Shown here one piece after another: positions 51,801 to 63,483 of a stretch of DNA of 64,000 bases; position 1 is the first letter of the stretch, and each line of letters starts with the position of its first letter. The notes beneath the pieces are model-generated. The model was given only the letters and a program-made list of their open reading frames with translations. It had not been told where the DNA came from and searched no databases. A program made the position numbers and the translations under genes. This stretch comes from Myoxocephalus aenaeus. Its lineage: Eukaryota > Chordata > Actinopteri > Perciformes > Cottidae. The stretch covers positions 7,302,501 through 7,366,500 of the forward strand of contig JBAMJR010000089.1 in NCBI GenBank assembly GCA_038501785.1. Reading direction: 5' to 3'.

Positions 51801-53073
51801 GACAAACGGCGACAAACTGTTCAGACTTTAATGTGCCAGTCCCTTCTTAAACTCCCACGGCCCTTTTGGATGCCGGTCTCCCACAGTTTTCATCTGTGAG
51901 TTTAGATGGCATCGTGAGCAGTGGAAGCAGATCTTTTTTTTTCTTTTCTGTGTTGTTTTAGTGGCAGACACTTAACTCAAAATACCGCCGCGAGTACAGA
52001 TATAGCCGGCTGGGGTCGGACGCCGGGTTTTTCAGGATAAGAAACGCTGCAGCCCGCCGCGTTCATTATTTTCCTCGCGCTGGAGAGAAATAGCAAGCAT
52101 TTAAATACAGAATATTCATAGCGTCGTAGTGTCATTTCATCAACAACGACAGGGGGGGGCTCTGAAAAGCTCAGACGGCCGGCACATCCCCGCATCGTCT
52201 GGAGTTAAAAGCGTGTCACATAGATATGTGTGTCACTCCGAAGAACTGCTAATCACAGCGGTAATTCCCGGGTATGAACCGGCCCAACAATGTCCTGGAC
52301 TCCTTAACTCCCTGCAGGCCTTCATTTGGGAGCAGCGGTTTGCACTCGCTCAAGGACATGGTTGAGAGTGCCACCGCTGCTCGGCTGTTGTTTTTCTCCC
52401 CCTCTCAAAACAGCACGGCTGTAATTACTGTCGGCCCGAGCTCAGCCCACGCCTGAGGACGGCTTTTGTTTGTGTTTGTTGTGACAAAGGCTGCGGGCTT
52501 GGAAGCGGCAGACTTCTTTGGTGAGCTCGGGCTTACCGAGCAATTATTTCCCAGTTCCTCAAACGGCGAGGTGGAGAGGTGCATGCACCTTCTCGTTGGC
52601 CCGCGCAAATGGATCATTTCTGGCAAGCGTGTCGCTTCACCGTGAGTGGACAATGATTGCGGGATGAGTTAATATAGAGTTCTGAAAGTTTCTTTTTTTT
52701 TCTTCTTCTGGAAACGAGTTGTTACCAAAAGTGAGATTAGTGCACGGATATTAGGAGTGGGCGACAAGTCCCGAGGTCAGAGAGCTGGCAGCATGTCAGA
52801 TGAAAGTGGAGCAGAAGCAAACAAAAGCACTTTAAGCCACAGCACAACAACACAACATGCGTCAAAACAGCTTTTTGTTATTATCATTTTTTTCATTTCC
52901 GATGTTTTATTCTACTCTCTGACATCTTTATCCTCCACATCTTGGAAGTGGATGCTGATTTCATGCTCCGTCAAAATTAAAATTATAATTTAACTTAAAA
53001 AATATGAAAGAGCAGTAAAAATGTTGTTGAGGATTAAACAGGCAATGCCTCAAAACCGCTAAACTGACTCATG

Positions 53074-53339
53074 TAGGGCTGAAACAGTTAGTGAATTAAT
53101 CAGGTTATCAACATGAAAGTAATCTGCAACTATTTTGAAAATTGATTAATGTTTTTGGATTAAAGTCATCTTTCCAGAGAAGAAGGCATGCCGATACCCG
53201 GATCCAGTTTCTCCAGTTGGAAGATGAGCTGCGTCGGCTTTCAGGACATTTGTTTCGTAACTTTACAGACCAAACAATGAATCTGTTGATTAAGAAAATA
53301 ATCGCACGATTAATAAAAAATTAATTAGTTGCAGCCCCA
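53074..53339. mobile_element. Degenerate hAT-like element (TAGGGCTG ends)
   Basis: It begins TAGGGCTGAAACAGTTAG and ends TTAATTAGTTGCAGCCCCA, whose inverse is TGGGGCTGCAACTAATTAA. The interior has several ATTAATC-type motifs. From memory this matches a very common teleost non-autonomous element. The flanking 8-mers (GACTCATG and GACTGCTC) agree only in the first four bases, so the duplication is decayed or absent. No transposase frame. Confidence 0.6.
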
Positions 53340-53559
53340 GACTGCTCAGTTACACCTGTGGAACACACCTAATGCGATTTGGAAAAGAGGAACCCGGCAC
53401 CGTGCGACTAAAGGCAGATGCTCACTACGGGGTGGATTGTCTGCTGCGAGTGAGACGTGCATAAAGAATACTCGTCTGGCAGGAAAGGTCGCCGCCCCGC
53501 TGTGAGAAGTTTGGCACCCCGCCGTTGCTGAATGGCACACGTGCATCTGGAAGGAGTCC

Positions 53560-53614
<55 letters not shown>

Positions 53615-53630
53615 TATATATCATATATAT
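53560..53630. repeat. Compound (CA)n/(TA)n microsatellite
   Basis: A short (CA)n passes through ATACAT into about 20 TA units and ends in two ATATATC units. The block could extrude as a cruciform. It gives false Ile/Tyr-repeat frames on the minus strand. Confidence 0.95.
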
Positions 53631-55517
53631 CAAATGTGTTTTGATATTTATGTCGCCGTGTGAAATCTCTGGGAAATGGGATTTCAGCGGGTTTGTGGTC
53701 CATGAAATCTGAGCGTGCTCGTCACCTGATGTTTGCTTTTGTTTTGTTTTGTTTTCACTCCAGCAAGCGAACAAAGGATCAAATAACTTTTCCCTTTTTG
53801 TTGTTGTTGTGTAGTTTCACCTCGTCTCGTTTGCCAGTACGCTCTCCCAAAATTTCCCCGTCCCCATTTTCAGCTGGAGGTAGCGGCGCTAATTTGTGTC
53901 AGGTGGAGAAAACGAAGAGATTATACCTGAACCAAAGCGCACACGGCTTCTCAACAAGCGCGCATATCCACAAACAAAAGACATCCAGTGATGCGCCGCC
54001 TGTGCCATTAACTCATCTCTCCGGCGTCGTGGTTTGAATTATGTTTGTGAAATGAGACCTCTGTGCTGTCTTTGGCAGAACTAAAAACCTACATTTCTAT
54101 TCTTTGGGATTACTGTTAAACGGGGCATTTTTTTGCGATCGGTTGTGTTGCCGGGCCGTGCTGCCGTACTCCGAGTAGGAAGTCTGTTATGATGCCTCGC
54201 CAACCTTTTGACTTGGCAGCCTATTTGCAGAGGAATTATAAATCAGAGGCCTCGACTCGGTGTGGTTAATGCTGTCATCTGTATTCTGCTCTATAATACA
54301 TGTACAAAGAGAGGAGTTACCTAACACGGCACACAGGGGAGCTTAAAAACATTATCATCCATCAGCGCCAGCCCTCTAAAGCACATGAATAATTAGTCAG
54401 CGTGGTCTGTTTTGATGTGGCACAGCAGAACTATTAGCTTTGATGGTAATAATCTGGTGCTCGCTAACTCGTGTAACCCGCGCCGCTCCTCTGCAAACTG
54501 CTGCAGACAGCGTGCAGCACTGCAAAGAGCAATTCCTGGAGGTGGTATGAATTCACTGAACTTAATTGTGTTGTCAGTGTTGTCACACCTCTTTTTATTA
54601 TATGTTGTTGTTATTATTATCATGCAGGGTTATTGCCGGGCTTTTATTGCCATGTTTGCCCTGTGAAATCCTCCTCTGCAAATCAAAAGGAGCAGATTCA
54701 GAAAACTGTAAAAAGAAGTTCCATTAATTATATACATGCCTTTTTACAAATAATATGACAAACAGTGTGGTTTTCAATCTGGGGTTGACTTAATTTCACC
54801 AGATGTGGGGAAAAAATAAATGCCATTACAATTGAAATCACATATATTAGACTGGGGCATTATTATTATGGGCTACCTGTCCATATTCCAGTCCTCTCTG
54901 GGCACATTTGACCCATCCGGTGCTCAAGCCCTTATTTGCATCAGGTGTGCTCAAAACATAACGCATCAACCCTGATTATCTTTTTTTAATTAATTCAAAA
55001 TGAGCTTTTAAATTCAAGGGGCATTAGTATGTAGCCGCGTCAGGTAAGCGGAGCAAAAATAAAAAAGAATCGCACCGAGGGGAAGAGTCATTTCTTTTTG
55101 CCCAACCGAATATCAGTAGACCCAAATCTTTGCAGCTCACTGTGAAGATTAAATAAAGCCGAAGACGGAGAGGATAAGAAAAAGAAGAAGGGGGGGGAGC
55201 AAAAGTGCCTCGCTCATGTGCCTCAATTGCAGTGCAGAGGGAGGGATATTTCAGGACCTGTAAGTTGTGGCCTGCTATTCTCGTTGCAGGCATGTGTGCC
55301 ATTGATGGGTTTGGGTTTCGGAAATCCTTCGCTTTATGCTAATCAGACGCACTGTGGCAGGCAGACGGCTGTGGTGCGGTTGGAGTTGGCATGTCTACTC
55401 TGCACTCAGTCTCTGCAAAGTTACAATTAAAGTAGTAGTGAGAACAGCGCGCCGCTTTTAACGCAGCCATGTCGCGATCCCCCCCCTTTTTTTTTTCTCC
55501 TTCTTTTTTTCCTTCCC

Positions 55518-55518
<1 letters not shown>

Positions 55519-55568
<50 letters not shown>
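55519..55568. repeat. (GT)n microsatellite
   Basis: About 24 GT units preceded by a pyrimidine-rich T/C tract (55480-55518). Confidence 0.96.
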
Positions 55569-55571
<3 letters not shown>

Positions 55572-56549
55572 TTGATTTAAAATTGGATTAGCCAGGAACT
55601 CAAGACTCTCAACTTGTTTTATTTTTTTACTTTTGTTAAACCCTGGCTTAACAAAGTCCCTTCTGTGTGATTCACTTTGGAGCACCAATCCCCCCCCCAC
55701 TTAAAACGAACGGTAGAACCCCAAAAGACCCTTGAAGCACTTCAACTAGCTGCTGGATCTTTTCTGAAGGTTCCTCTGCTCTGTTTCAAAGAGTGCTCGG
55801 GACCGGGGGGCCCATGTCTGCCCGGCTCTCTATTTATTCAGCTTGTGGAAGAATTAAAAGCAGGGTGTCGAGGCCATGCTGCTGTTTGGACACTATTGGC
55901 ACACCCTTGTGATATTTCACATATGTGAGGCGGTGTGGCGGGACGTCTGGCAACGGGTTGGACCGAAAACAGGGAGAGCCGTCCTCCACATGCAAACTCT
56001 TAACTTGTGGGTGACGGATGAGATAACCAGCAGGGTTCAGACTACGCCACCCAGCACTGAGTGGAGTGTTATTAATCAAATACTGTTTGTATATTTATAT
56101 TTGTGAAAGTGACTCTTTGGCTCTCATCCTGATAACAGGAGCTACACAATGATTTAGTCCAGCATACAACCTACCGATAATGGATATCTAATGCCTATAT
56201 CAATATGTTTAACAGTTTAAAAAATCCAATATATCAACAAACAATATATTGATAGATTTCATATTTCTCACAAGGATCCTGAACATTTTCTTATTGAAGA
56301 AATGTAACTACTATTTGTGCTCAGTGGGACATTTCAGTGCTCACTGATGGTTTCTAACCTACCTCAAACACATCTTTAGAGTTTTTTGTTTTATATTGTT
56401 TGATATTGGCGGGGCCCATTCATCTGTCTGCTCTGGTCCAGTATTTTCATATGAAACAACAGAAATTGGTGCACTTGGTTGTTGTTGTTCTATGTAATTA
56501 ATGATATATCCGTCCATATATTCACACTCTGATTGATTGTCTTCAACAG

Positions 56550-56611
56550 GTCTGGTTACAACCACCTCAAGAAAACTGGACAGGGAGCAACAAGATGAGC
56601 ACATTCTTGAG
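56550..56611 (+). CDS. fat1: FAT1 exon 4, 62 nt (residues 1193-1213)
   Basis: This small exon lies between TTCAACAG/GTCTGG and TTGAG/GTAAGC. It enters in phase 1 and leaves in phase 0, so skipping it would shift the frame. It encodes GLVTTTSRKLDREQQDEHIL and a final Glu, the middle of cadherin repeat 11 with a canonical LDRE calcium motif. The peptide is nearly identical to the matching part of vertebrate FAT1 and FAT3. The longer open frame that continues past 56611 reads intron and is not real. Confidence 0.93.
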
Positions 56612-58044
56612 GTAAGCTCAGTTTTTTTTCTACAGAAAAAGCCAGCGGTCCACGTCAGCCTCTCTTATGTATGTGGAAATGAAATGATAATCAGAGACCT
56701 TCAAAAAGAAGCAAGAAGCAAGGTTTGGCATTTCCAGCCTACTTTGGCTGAGTGCCACAGGTTGCCGACAAGGACAAGTCTTCTAGTGTATGCAGGAAAG
56801 GTCCTTTTTGGAATAATTTCACCTTGCACTGATTTCCGGATGGGGTCGGAAGGAGAGGTGGGAGGCGTGCGGGAGATCCTGGTGACTGCTCCTTTGTTCT
56901 TTCCCACTGTTCCGCCTCGTGGACGGAGCAAGCTGGGACAGGAAACTGTTGTCAGACCAACAGGCCAATGTCTAAACTTGTGGGTTTTAATTGAGCTGGG
57001 CTCCGTTTATCTCCCGATGCTTCGCTCCCTCTCTCTCACCACGGCGCCGAGGTTGATAATAGCCGTTTTAATTGTGTTTCCGGTGCTGACAGGGAGCAGA
57101 TTGGACTCCTTTTAATTATTGTTGGAAGTTACACAATTCAGTGATCACTGGGTGACGGTTAATGCTGCTGCATCTGGTGCCAGAGCGGTGTTGTATTTCA
57201 TACTCGGATTGTACATTGCGCATTGCACTAATTGCATGACGGGACTGAGAGTAAATGGCAGGGAAGCAAGTGGGGAATGAGGGAAGACTGTGTCACTTTA
57301 AGTGACATGTTTTGCTAAGAAATTACAATTAGTAAGGTTCTTGGAAATAGTAGTAGTAGTAGTACCAGGTACTATTGGGTGTCAGAAAAAGGTCACCATA
57401 AAAACCCGAAGCTCTTCAATCTAGCAGTTTTGCTCTCGACTTCCAACATGTGGCCGAAAGCTGCTGAAGTACCAGCTTGGAATCGGTGTCCGATTCAAAG
57501 TCTTTGTGTCTGTCATGAATAAAGAAGCAAATTCCCACCCAAGTGAAGTTAAGCTAAACTGAGTTCATGGCTTTTGTTCTTTTGTCCCGTTTGACGGCAT
57601 GCCTGCAGACGGATATTTTTTAACCACATTAAACACTCGGCTCAAACTCTGGTTCGACTTTAAAGTTTCGCCAAATTCAACACGCCTATTGTCTTCATGC
57701 TAATATTCGTACCTTCTTCTTTGTCATATTTATTACTCAAACTATTTGCAGCACACAGAGAACCAACTATTAACTAAGATCAACTACTAAAAGGTCTCTC
57801 TCGCACATTCCTATTTAATTTGAATGCGAATCGGAGGGATAATTTAAAGCTATTAACTTATGACCGAAATACTTTTAGGAAGTGGCTGAGTGAACACAGC
57901 CTGGAAGGAGCTGTGTAACCATGGCGACTTAAGAAGTTTGTGCGTGTTGGTCAGTGGTTATTGGGGATCAAGCAGGAAGCTCTTTATTGGGCCAAACGTT
58001 CATGGAGCTGCTCAGACCCCTCAACCCTACAATTTTGCCGTCTC

Positions 58045-58046
<2 letters not shown>

Positions 58047-58101
<55 letters not shown>
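58047..58101. repeat. (CA)n microsatellite
   Basis: About 27 CA units in fat1 intron 4. It gives poly-His/Thr and poly-Val/Cys pseudo-frames. Confidence 0.97.
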
Positions 58102-58103
<2 letters not shown>

Positions 58104-58518
58104 TTAGTTTATCCTCAGGGCAGCAAATCGAGGCATAATCGTGACTCAGAGGATCATAGATGTGTGCGCTCATGCCAATCAGATTTGAACTCCTAACCAG
58201 CGCAGGAGTTTTTTTGTACGAGCTTGTTGTAGGAGAAGAAACGAAACATGTGGGGCCATGTGGAACATGTGGAGCAATTAGGGTGGGGGCTGTGTCAGCA
58301 TTGTTTGCACCAAATGCCAAGAGGAGGTGGAGGGAGCACAGGGGGGGCCTTCAGCTTTTATGATGAGAGGGATGGGGGTTGGTAGTCATCGTGTGCCTGT
58401 GTGAAAGAGAGAGAGAGAGAGATAAAGGCAGAGGGGGAATTTGAGGAAAGGCAAAGCTGCTTGTTGGTCTGAGTGTGGGCTCTAGCGGCTAGATGATAGG
58501 CCTCCGTCCCAGGAAGGA

Positions 58519-58542
58519 GGGGGGGGGGGGGGGGGGGGGGGG
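58519..58542 (+). repeat. G homopolymer (24 nt)
   Basis: An uninterrupted run of 24 G on the fat1 coding strand in intron 4. It is long enough to fold into a G-quadruplex in DNA or pre-mRNA and is prone to length and sequencing error. Confidence 0.93.
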
Positions 58543-59522
58543 TGTAAATAGCAAAAGTGGGACATGCCAGGACATGCTTAGGATTCAGGGCTGGGATTTG
58601 GGACTGAGAACATTAGAATGGAAAAAAACCGAGGTGAAATGGGCTGTTCACATCTGTTGTCTAGAGCCTATCCCAGCATGCAGTTGGACGCAGACGCAGT
58701 GTACCTGGCCAGATTGCGAGTCTGGCCTGTTTGACAAGGATATTAGAACCTACTCGGGCTGTTTTTTTGTTTTAATTAATCATTAAATCTATTAAACTCC
58801 TAAAAAATACTGATAAAACGTGCATCATAACAACATCTTTAGAGCGGTTGTGTTGTCCAGCCAGCACTCTAAAACCTAAACATACTTGTTAACAATACCA
58901 GAAATCCTCCAGGTGCTGTGAGAAGTAAACTGTAGTCGGAACTCAAACTCCCCTGTGAGCATTTCTGTTTTTCCACTGCATGGATTGGGCAAATTCAACA
59001 CGCTTTTATTCCAACTCCTCGCCAACAAAAGTTCCTCTGAAGGTTGTCGGCCCCCACGGGAAAGGTCCTGCAATGGAAACATCCCAGGAGTAGGAATGTT
59101 GTAACAAGGAGAAAAAAGTTCCCTTCTCCAGGCCATTTGGCAGTTATCACAACAGACACTTAAAGAGCGACGGCAAACGAGCGAGCGGCTCTGTGGAAAC
59201 GGGACGCCGTGCAAAGAACTGCCGTGGAACTTCAGCTTCAATGAGCCGAGCGCAATATACATTATTAGAGCAACTGATTTCCCCCTGGCTATTTTAATTC
59301 ACTTTGAATGCACTAAAACGACATATGGTCAGTCAGGGGGAAAGAAAGAGTTGCGAGAGATGATCAGAACAAAGTGGACCGGCTCCTTTCAAGGCAGTGC
59401 TGGACGGATGCAACGAGACACACTCCCTCTGGTGTAGCTTCCCTGTCTTTAGTGCGGTTTTGTGCCTAATTATCAAACAAAAGGCTTTTGATGAAAATGT
59501 TTCCGAAGACAGACGCTTGTGT

Positions 59523-59547
59523 ACACACACACACACACACACACACG
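59523..59547. repeat. (CA)n microsatellite
   Basis: About 12 CA units in fat1 intron 4. Confidence 0.93.
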
Positions 59548-61837
59548 GGCGGCTTTATGATGTGTCGCTTGAGTATCGGACAGGCCTCCCTTCGTAAACA
59601 GAGCGCCCTTTTTTTTCTCCAAGGTGTTTTGATATAATCGGGTATTTCGGGCACTGTACCGTCGCATAGAAAAGGTTCGCGTGATCGAAGCTGTTCATTA
59701 CGCAGCGCAGGATGGGCGCCATGTCCAACATTATATATCCTCCCTGAGAGAGACATTCACACTTAGGTTTCTCATCATCCCATTTAATCAATTCGGCTCA
59801 TGTGGATAGCGCGGACAGCTGCAGACACTGCGAGGAAAAACAAAAACACATTACTTTCGTAATTGAAACTCTCGCACCAAATGGTGCGCGCACGGCTCCT
59901 GGACTCCTGGCGTTTTTTTTTCACCGAAGCACTTAGCAGATGGTTTTAAACGGCTGTGACATTTGTCCCCGCTCCTTCAGCAGCTCCGAGCGAGAAACGC
60001 TCACGTTTCTTTCCGGCGCGTAAACCCGCAAGCCCATTTTCTCCGAGTCGGAGATGAAAATCGTGTGCGTTTTAGGTCGACCCGTGGCCCTTTTTTTTGG
60101 GGGGGCTTTTGATTAAACTGCTCAATTGTCCGAAGACACGTCAAGAGCGTTAAATCGTGGCTCAAATGACCAAACGTAGCGCACGGCACTCGATATCATG
60201 ACTCAAATTAAGGCCTCATTAATGATTCAGCTGCGTGACACTGTCTTTTTATTCTAAGTACTTCTGGGGTTTGGAAAAGGCCCCCGGCCCTCGTCGTGGC
60301 GTGCAGTAAGTCTTAATGTTTATTAGCAGTGCAAAATCTTTGTTTGCAAGCTTGAGACACAGCAGTGGAGCCGGTGCAGCCGGTGCTGTCAGAGTGAAGA
60401 GGTGCAGCTAATTAAAAATAATTATCTCTGGTGGGTTGTTCGTGTAGCGGCCAAACAAGCGACTGCTATCGGGATCGCGGGCGAGCGTACGAACCGCTAC
60501 TCGAGATTAGGATTCGTTTTTTCGTTTTTTTTGTCCGCCATTACGGCCTCCAGATTGGACAAATCGTGTTTACCTGAATACGCCGACGCCAGCTATTGAC
60601 TCACCAGGGGCCAGAGTGGATGCAGTTTAATTTGTAGAAAATGAGGAGAAAAAATGTCTCGCCTGCTCATTTAAATGGGCTCTTTTTCATGATTTAACTT
60701 CCAAAGTGATCCGCTAATTACGCCACCAATGTGTATTTCACCTGATAATGAATGGTATATTCCCTCAATTTGTTATCGTGCCCCGAATTACCTCTAAATT
60801 GATTGGTGCGTGTACCTTTATGCATAAAATTAGATTAAATCCGGCTAAAAATAGGGGCTGGCGGCAGGGTTCGACGTAAATGTTTTCTTTTACTTGTCTG
60901 CTCAGTCAATTCGCCCAAAGTCAATTTGTACTTGCCCCGATACCAATCATTTTATTTATTAGCGGTTATCAAATAACAAAGACTGAAGTTAATTGTCATG
61001 TTTAATCTTTTTTGGGGTAAATGAATCAGAACAGGACCCAGTGAGTCGTAGATGCAAAGCAACAACTACATTTTACCACTTGCCTCAAAGCCAATCACTG
61101 GTTTTGGTATCTCAACGTGGCATTTTATCCATCCTATCATCCTTATTGCTGAGCTCTTCCAGGGTCTGAAAGCCCCAGTAGTGTCACGCTGCTCCTTACT
61201 TTCAACCAGACAAAGTGGCTTGAACCAAATAACACCCGTACGACCAAGGGACCAAAATTGCTGCTATTTAAGTCCTAATACAGTGTTGAAAATAGAACAA
61301 AAAAAACCATTAAAAATCCTCTTGTATTGCTGGAGAATTTTTTACAACATCAAGGCTCTTTTGATCAGGGGGAGAAGGATGCTCTATGAAGTGCTTTATC
61401 TGCCTCGTTTGACTGGATTCACTCATACTGTGAAGATTATGATATTAGGTACTGTTACTGATGTATGTTTGTGTTTTTAAAGAACGTGTAATAGAAATGA
61501 CCCCCTGCCAGCAAATCTCAGAAAGAGTTGCCTTTAAGTTTGGCTGCTGGCTAAGTTGCTGAGTAAGAAGTGGAATGAAAGCATGATGAAGGGAAGATTC
61601 ATACTTCCGCCTATTTCATCTCGTCTTTGATTTATTTTACTAAACTTTTACTATGACTTTCAAATGCAGCTGTCTTCATCTTTGCTGGAATTACTGTACT
61701 TCATCGATGTAAAGAAAACCAAATTAGCATTAGAGAAATTGAATGTGACTCAAAGTTCACCGCATCAGATAACATTTGCTTTCCTCTTTTACGTCTGAAC
61801 TCCTTGTTCTGAATTTTTTTGTACTCTTTCCCCTCAG

Positions 61838-62167
61838 ATCACGGTCACAGACCACGGCGTTCCGGCCAAATCCACCACGGTCCGCGTCATCGTGCGAGTC
61901 CTCGACGAGAACGACAACAGGCCGTTGTTCCTGGAGAAGATCTACAAGATCAAGCTCCCGGAGCGGGAGAGGCCGGAGAAAGAGAGAGCGGCGAAGAGGG
62001 ACCCGGTGTACCGGGTCATCGCATCCGACCGGGACGAAGGACCCAACTCCGAGATCTCCTACAGCATCGAGGAGGGAGACGAAAACGGGAAGTTCTTTAT
62101 CGAGCCAAAAACCGGGATGGTGTCCTCAAAGAAGTTCTCTTCCGCCGGAGAATACAACATCCTCTCG
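61838..62167 (+). CDS. fat1: FAT1 exon 5 (residues 1214-1323)
   Basis: This 330-nt exon lies between TCCCCTCAG/ATCACG and CTCTCG/GTGAGT, with phase 0 at both ends. It encodes ITVTDHGVPAKSTT, completing cadherin repeat 11 with an LDENDNRP calcium linker at about residue 1235. Most of repeat 12 follows: KIKLPERERPEKERAAKRD, then DRDEGPNSEISYSIEEGD and the FFIEPKTGMVSS stretch. The run of charged residues after KLPER matches FAT1 better than FAT3, which is shorter at this spot. Two other open frames over the exon are GC-driven shadows. Confidence 0.95.
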
Positions 62168-63208
62168 GTGAGTTTCTAATCCCGGTGCTTCACCCTGTCC
62201 TCAGCCTGCCGGTCTCTTAGTGAGCAGTAAATGTTTACAACAGATGCTTCTTTGTTTCTCTGTTGTATTCTCCTCTTTCTCTCAAGTTCTTTTACTTCCT
62301 TTGTTTCTCTACCCTCCTTATTTTATTTTATTTTATTTAAATACAGTTTTTGTGTTTAAAAAGGCATTAAAAAAAAGTATCCGTAAAGGAGATTAAAAGA
62401 TAATTGGTCCACTCACATCATGTTGGTCCACAAGTGTGGGAGGCAATTATTTGCAAAAAGCATCTACTTTAAAGTTGAGGAAGCATGTTCCAAAACACCA
62501 GTCAACACTATCCAATTATCCTCATTGTTACAAGGGTGTAGAGATTTTGCTGTATTACTATGGTCTTATTACTGTGCTGTTTTGGAAGTATCTTAGAATT
62601 ACTGAGAAATAATTGTGTGATGTATGTGAAAAACTTTTCTTTTTGACATTTTTTTTTTTAACAATCTTTCACCTGGGAGACAAAAAGCAAGACTTTACCT
62701 CCAGTGTAGTCCTCGCAGTTGGCTGTGAGAACTACCGAGGTGTTACTTGAGGCTCACCCATGTCCCCACACGTCCAACGTCGTGTCTCCCGCTGCAAGAC
62801 GACACTGCCCACCACAGTTTGCAGTAATTGAAGTTAACACAAAAGGTCGAATCACAAAAGAAAACCACACAAAAAGGTGCATTGTTATTCGAAATGCAGC
62901 ACTTTCCTGCCATTTGGACAGCTCAGGAGACAGAAAAGCTTTAACGACTGAAACAACCCGTTCGGTGGATTTGTCCCATAAATCTGGCGGTTCCACCATG
63001 TATAAAATGTAATATGGTTTTTTCGCATATTTTATCGGCAAGCCTTAACTCCCGACAAGCTTACGAGCTACAATACCAAACTTTTCCGTGTATCTACTCC
63101 TGTAGAGTTTCAGGTCGAGGAGCCACAAGAGAGTTGTACAGAAACTCATTTGCGACTTAATGTTGCGTAACACCGTGTAACACCCTTCATTCTCTGCCTC
63201 GCTCTCAG
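62168..63208 (+). other. fat1: fat1 intron 5
   Basis: A 1.04 kb intron from GTGAGT to CTCTCAG. It contains a short TTTTA-type run near 62317-62338. No other element is seen. The small opposed frames at 62719-63041 are not coding. Confidence 0.88.
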
Positions 63209-63425
63209 ATTAAAGCCGTGGACAATGGACGTCCTCAGAAGTCCTCCACTTGTCGTCTGCATATCGAGTGGATTCCCAAACCAGTGTTGCCGGCCGATGC
63301 GGCTCTCCTGCTTTTCGAGGAGTCCCCCTTCACCTTTTCTGTGATGGAAAGCGACCCTGTGGCGCACATGGTGGGGGTCATCGCCACAGAATCCTCTGAT
63401 GTCCCCGTGTGGTTTGAAATCGCAG
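63209..63425 (+). CDS. fat1: FAT1 exon 6 (residues 1324-1395 plus one base)
   Basis: This 217-nt exon lies between GCTCTCAG/ATTAAA and ATCGCAG/GTATTG, entering in phase 0 and leaving in phase 1. It encodes IKAVDNGRPQKSSTCRLHIE and WIPKP, closing cadherin repeat 12, and then opens repeat 13 with FEESPFTFSVMESDPVAH and a VWFEIAG end. The next exon, outside the window, should begin by completing a Gly codon. The donor GTATTG is weaker than the others in this gene and lies 20 bp before a (GT)n run. Confidence 0.95.
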
Positions 63426-63438
63426 GTATTGCTTCTCC

Positions 63439-63483
<45 letters not shown>

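Larger units (their letters stand above)
44639..56549 (+). other. fat1: fat1 intron 3
   Basis: An 11.9 kb intron from GTAAGA to CTTCAACAG. It contains (CA)n at 48074-48107 and 48808-48842, a CA/TA compound repeat at 53560-53630, (GT)n at 55519-55568 and a hAT-like element at 53074-53339. A weak tRNA-like A-box sits near 49040. No coding sequence is supported; the intronic frames are short and overlapped on the other strand. Confidence 0.88.
56612..61837 (+). other. fat1: fat1 intron 4
   Basis: A 5.2 kb intron from GTAAGC to CCCCTCAG. It contains (AGT)n at about 57346-57362, (CA)n at 58047-58101, a 24-base G homopolymer at 58519-58542 and (CA)n at 59523-59547. The stretch 60600-60880 is unusually free of simple repeats and rich in homeobox-like TAAT cores, which could mark a regulatory element. 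No gene is seen. Confidence 0.88.

Noticed and set aside
56537..57115. 192-codon frame starting just before exon 4
   Set aside because: Only 56550-56611 is cadherin. The rest reads through a GTAAGC donor into intron sequence.
58493..58786. Glycine-run protein
   Set aside because: The glycine run is the translation of the G homopolymer. There is no family resemblance.
61776..62220. Two extra Arg-rich frames over fat1 exon 5
   Set aside because: They are GC-driven shadows of the cadherin frame with no homology.
29129..63425. Assignment to fat3 in place of fat1
   Set aside because: FAT3 is similar in domain order, but the stretches around repeats 6 to 9 and the charged insert in exon 5 agree better with FAT1. 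A phylogeny including fat1a, fat1b and fat3 would settle it.
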